A stretch of 7,113 nucleotides of DNA. It comes from an uncultured Eubacteriales bacterium (GTDB lineage Bacteria; Bacillota; Clostridia; Christensenellales; CAG-138). The translations under genes were made by a program, and so were the position numbers. The stretch lies in contig UQOG01000100.1 in the NCBI GenBank assembly GCA_900542615.1, positions 1-7,113 on the forward strand. The letters run 5' to 3'. Below are positions 6,979-7,113 of this stretch, piece by piece. The notes under the pieces are model-generated. The model was not told where the DNA came from, ran no database searches, and saw nothing but the letters and a program-made list of their open reading frames with translations. Each line of letters opens with the position of its first letter. Positions within the stretch are counted from its first letter, which is position 1.

Positions 6979-7001
6979 CCGCCGTGCTTGGCGGCTTTTT
7001 T
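6979..7001 (+). terminator. Intrinsic terminator, end of the rex transcript
   Basis: CCGCC (6979-6983) and GGCGG (6990-6994) form a GC-only stem with a 6-base loop. One C and six Ts (6996-7001) follow immediately. This is a typical Rho-independent terminator on the + strand. With the hairpin at 6931 it makes a tandem pair. The minus strand lacks a T-tract after the stem, so it works in one direction only. Confidence 0.8.
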
Positions 7002-7023
7002 GTTGGAGGATGTCCGGCCATCC

Positions 7024-7052
7024 GGGGGGGCGGCGGGCGCGCTGCGCGCGCC
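7024..7052. repeat. G-run plus GC-rich triloop palindrome, inverted copy of 8-36
   Basis: Seven Gs (7024-7030) and CGGCG lead into GGCGCGC-TGC-GCGCGCC (7036-7052), a perfect 7-bp hairpin. Read on the minus strand, the unit matches 8-36 base for base except for the triloop (GCA against TGC). The match extends outward through a GATGG/GGATGG element with one extra base. It is the first of three adjacent palindromes. Confidence 0.75.
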
Positions 7053-7053
7053 G

Positions 7054-7078
7054 GCCCCGCGGCCTTTGGCCGCGGGGC
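7054..7078. repeat. Perfect 11-bp triloop palindrome
   Basis: GCCCCGCGGCC (7054-7064), loop TTT, and GGCCGCGGGGC (7068-7078). The stem is perfect and begins one base after the preceding palindrome. Its sequence differs from its neighbours, but it shares their design of a long GC stem closed by a three-base loop. No T-tract follows. Confidence 0.75.
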
Positions 7079-7080
7079 AT

Positions 7081-7109
7081 GTTCCAGGGCCGCGCAGCGG
7101 CCCTGGAAC
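7081..7109. repeat. Perfect 13-bp triloop palindrome at the window edge
   Basis: GTTCCAGGGCCGC (7081-7093), loop GCA, and GCGGCCCTGGAAC (7097-7109). This is the longest perfect stem in the window. Its loop and closing bases, CGCGCAGCG, are identical to those of the 7036-7052 palindrome read on the minus strand, which suggests related elements. The array may continue beyond the window. Confidence 0.78.
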
Positions 7110-7113
7110 CGCC

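Noticed and set aside
1..7113. CRISPR array, tRNA, rRNA, insertion sequence, toxin-antitoxin or defence genes
   Set aside because: No regularly spaced repeats, no RNA-gene signatures, no transposase and no defence-type domains were seen. All coding space is filled by the five genes described.

Overview
The window reads as a GC-rich stretch of a Firmicutes chromosome, most likely a gut clostridium of the Oscillospiraceae type. That placement is inferred from three things: the uvrB-uvrA gene order, a Rex-type redox repressor with a clostridial-looking DNA-binding domain, and G/C-ending codon use alongside AT-rich promoters and purine-rich ribosome binding sites. Nothing in the window names the species.

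Layout. Positions 1-215 hold no gene: a GC-rich palindrome and C-run, a 10-bp hairpin, then an AT-rich promoter region. Four genes follow on the + strand with gaps of 6, 39 and 3 bases: a small Dabb-family protein (216-500), uvrB (507-2519), uvrA (2559-5381) and a TM1586-type nitroreductase-like protein (5385-6128). They look like one transcription unit. A separate promoter with a perfect TATAAT box at 6173-6178 drives rex (true start 6246, end 6884) through a short, foldable leader. After rex come a perfect 8-bp hairpin, two terminator-like hairpins (the second with a six-T tract), and three perfect triloop palindromes up to the window edge.

How the genes fit together. UvrA and UvrB are the damage-recognition proteins of nucleotide excision repair. 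They form the UvrA2B2 complex that loads UvrB for incision by UvrC, which is not in this window. The flanking Dabb and nitroreductase-like proteins have no known step in that pathway; their tight packing suggests co-expression, perhaps under stress. Rex senses NADH/NAD+ and represses fermentation and respiration genes. No Rex operator or LexA box was recognised at either promoter, so no regulatory link between rex and the uvr operon is claimed.

All five genes appear intact, and no clearly new system is visible. The features most worth a second look are the matched GC-rich palindromes on both sides of the five genes, the reordered and duplicated motif layout of the nitroreductase-like protein, the alternative folds in the rex leader and 3' region, and the distant ribosome binding site of uvrA.
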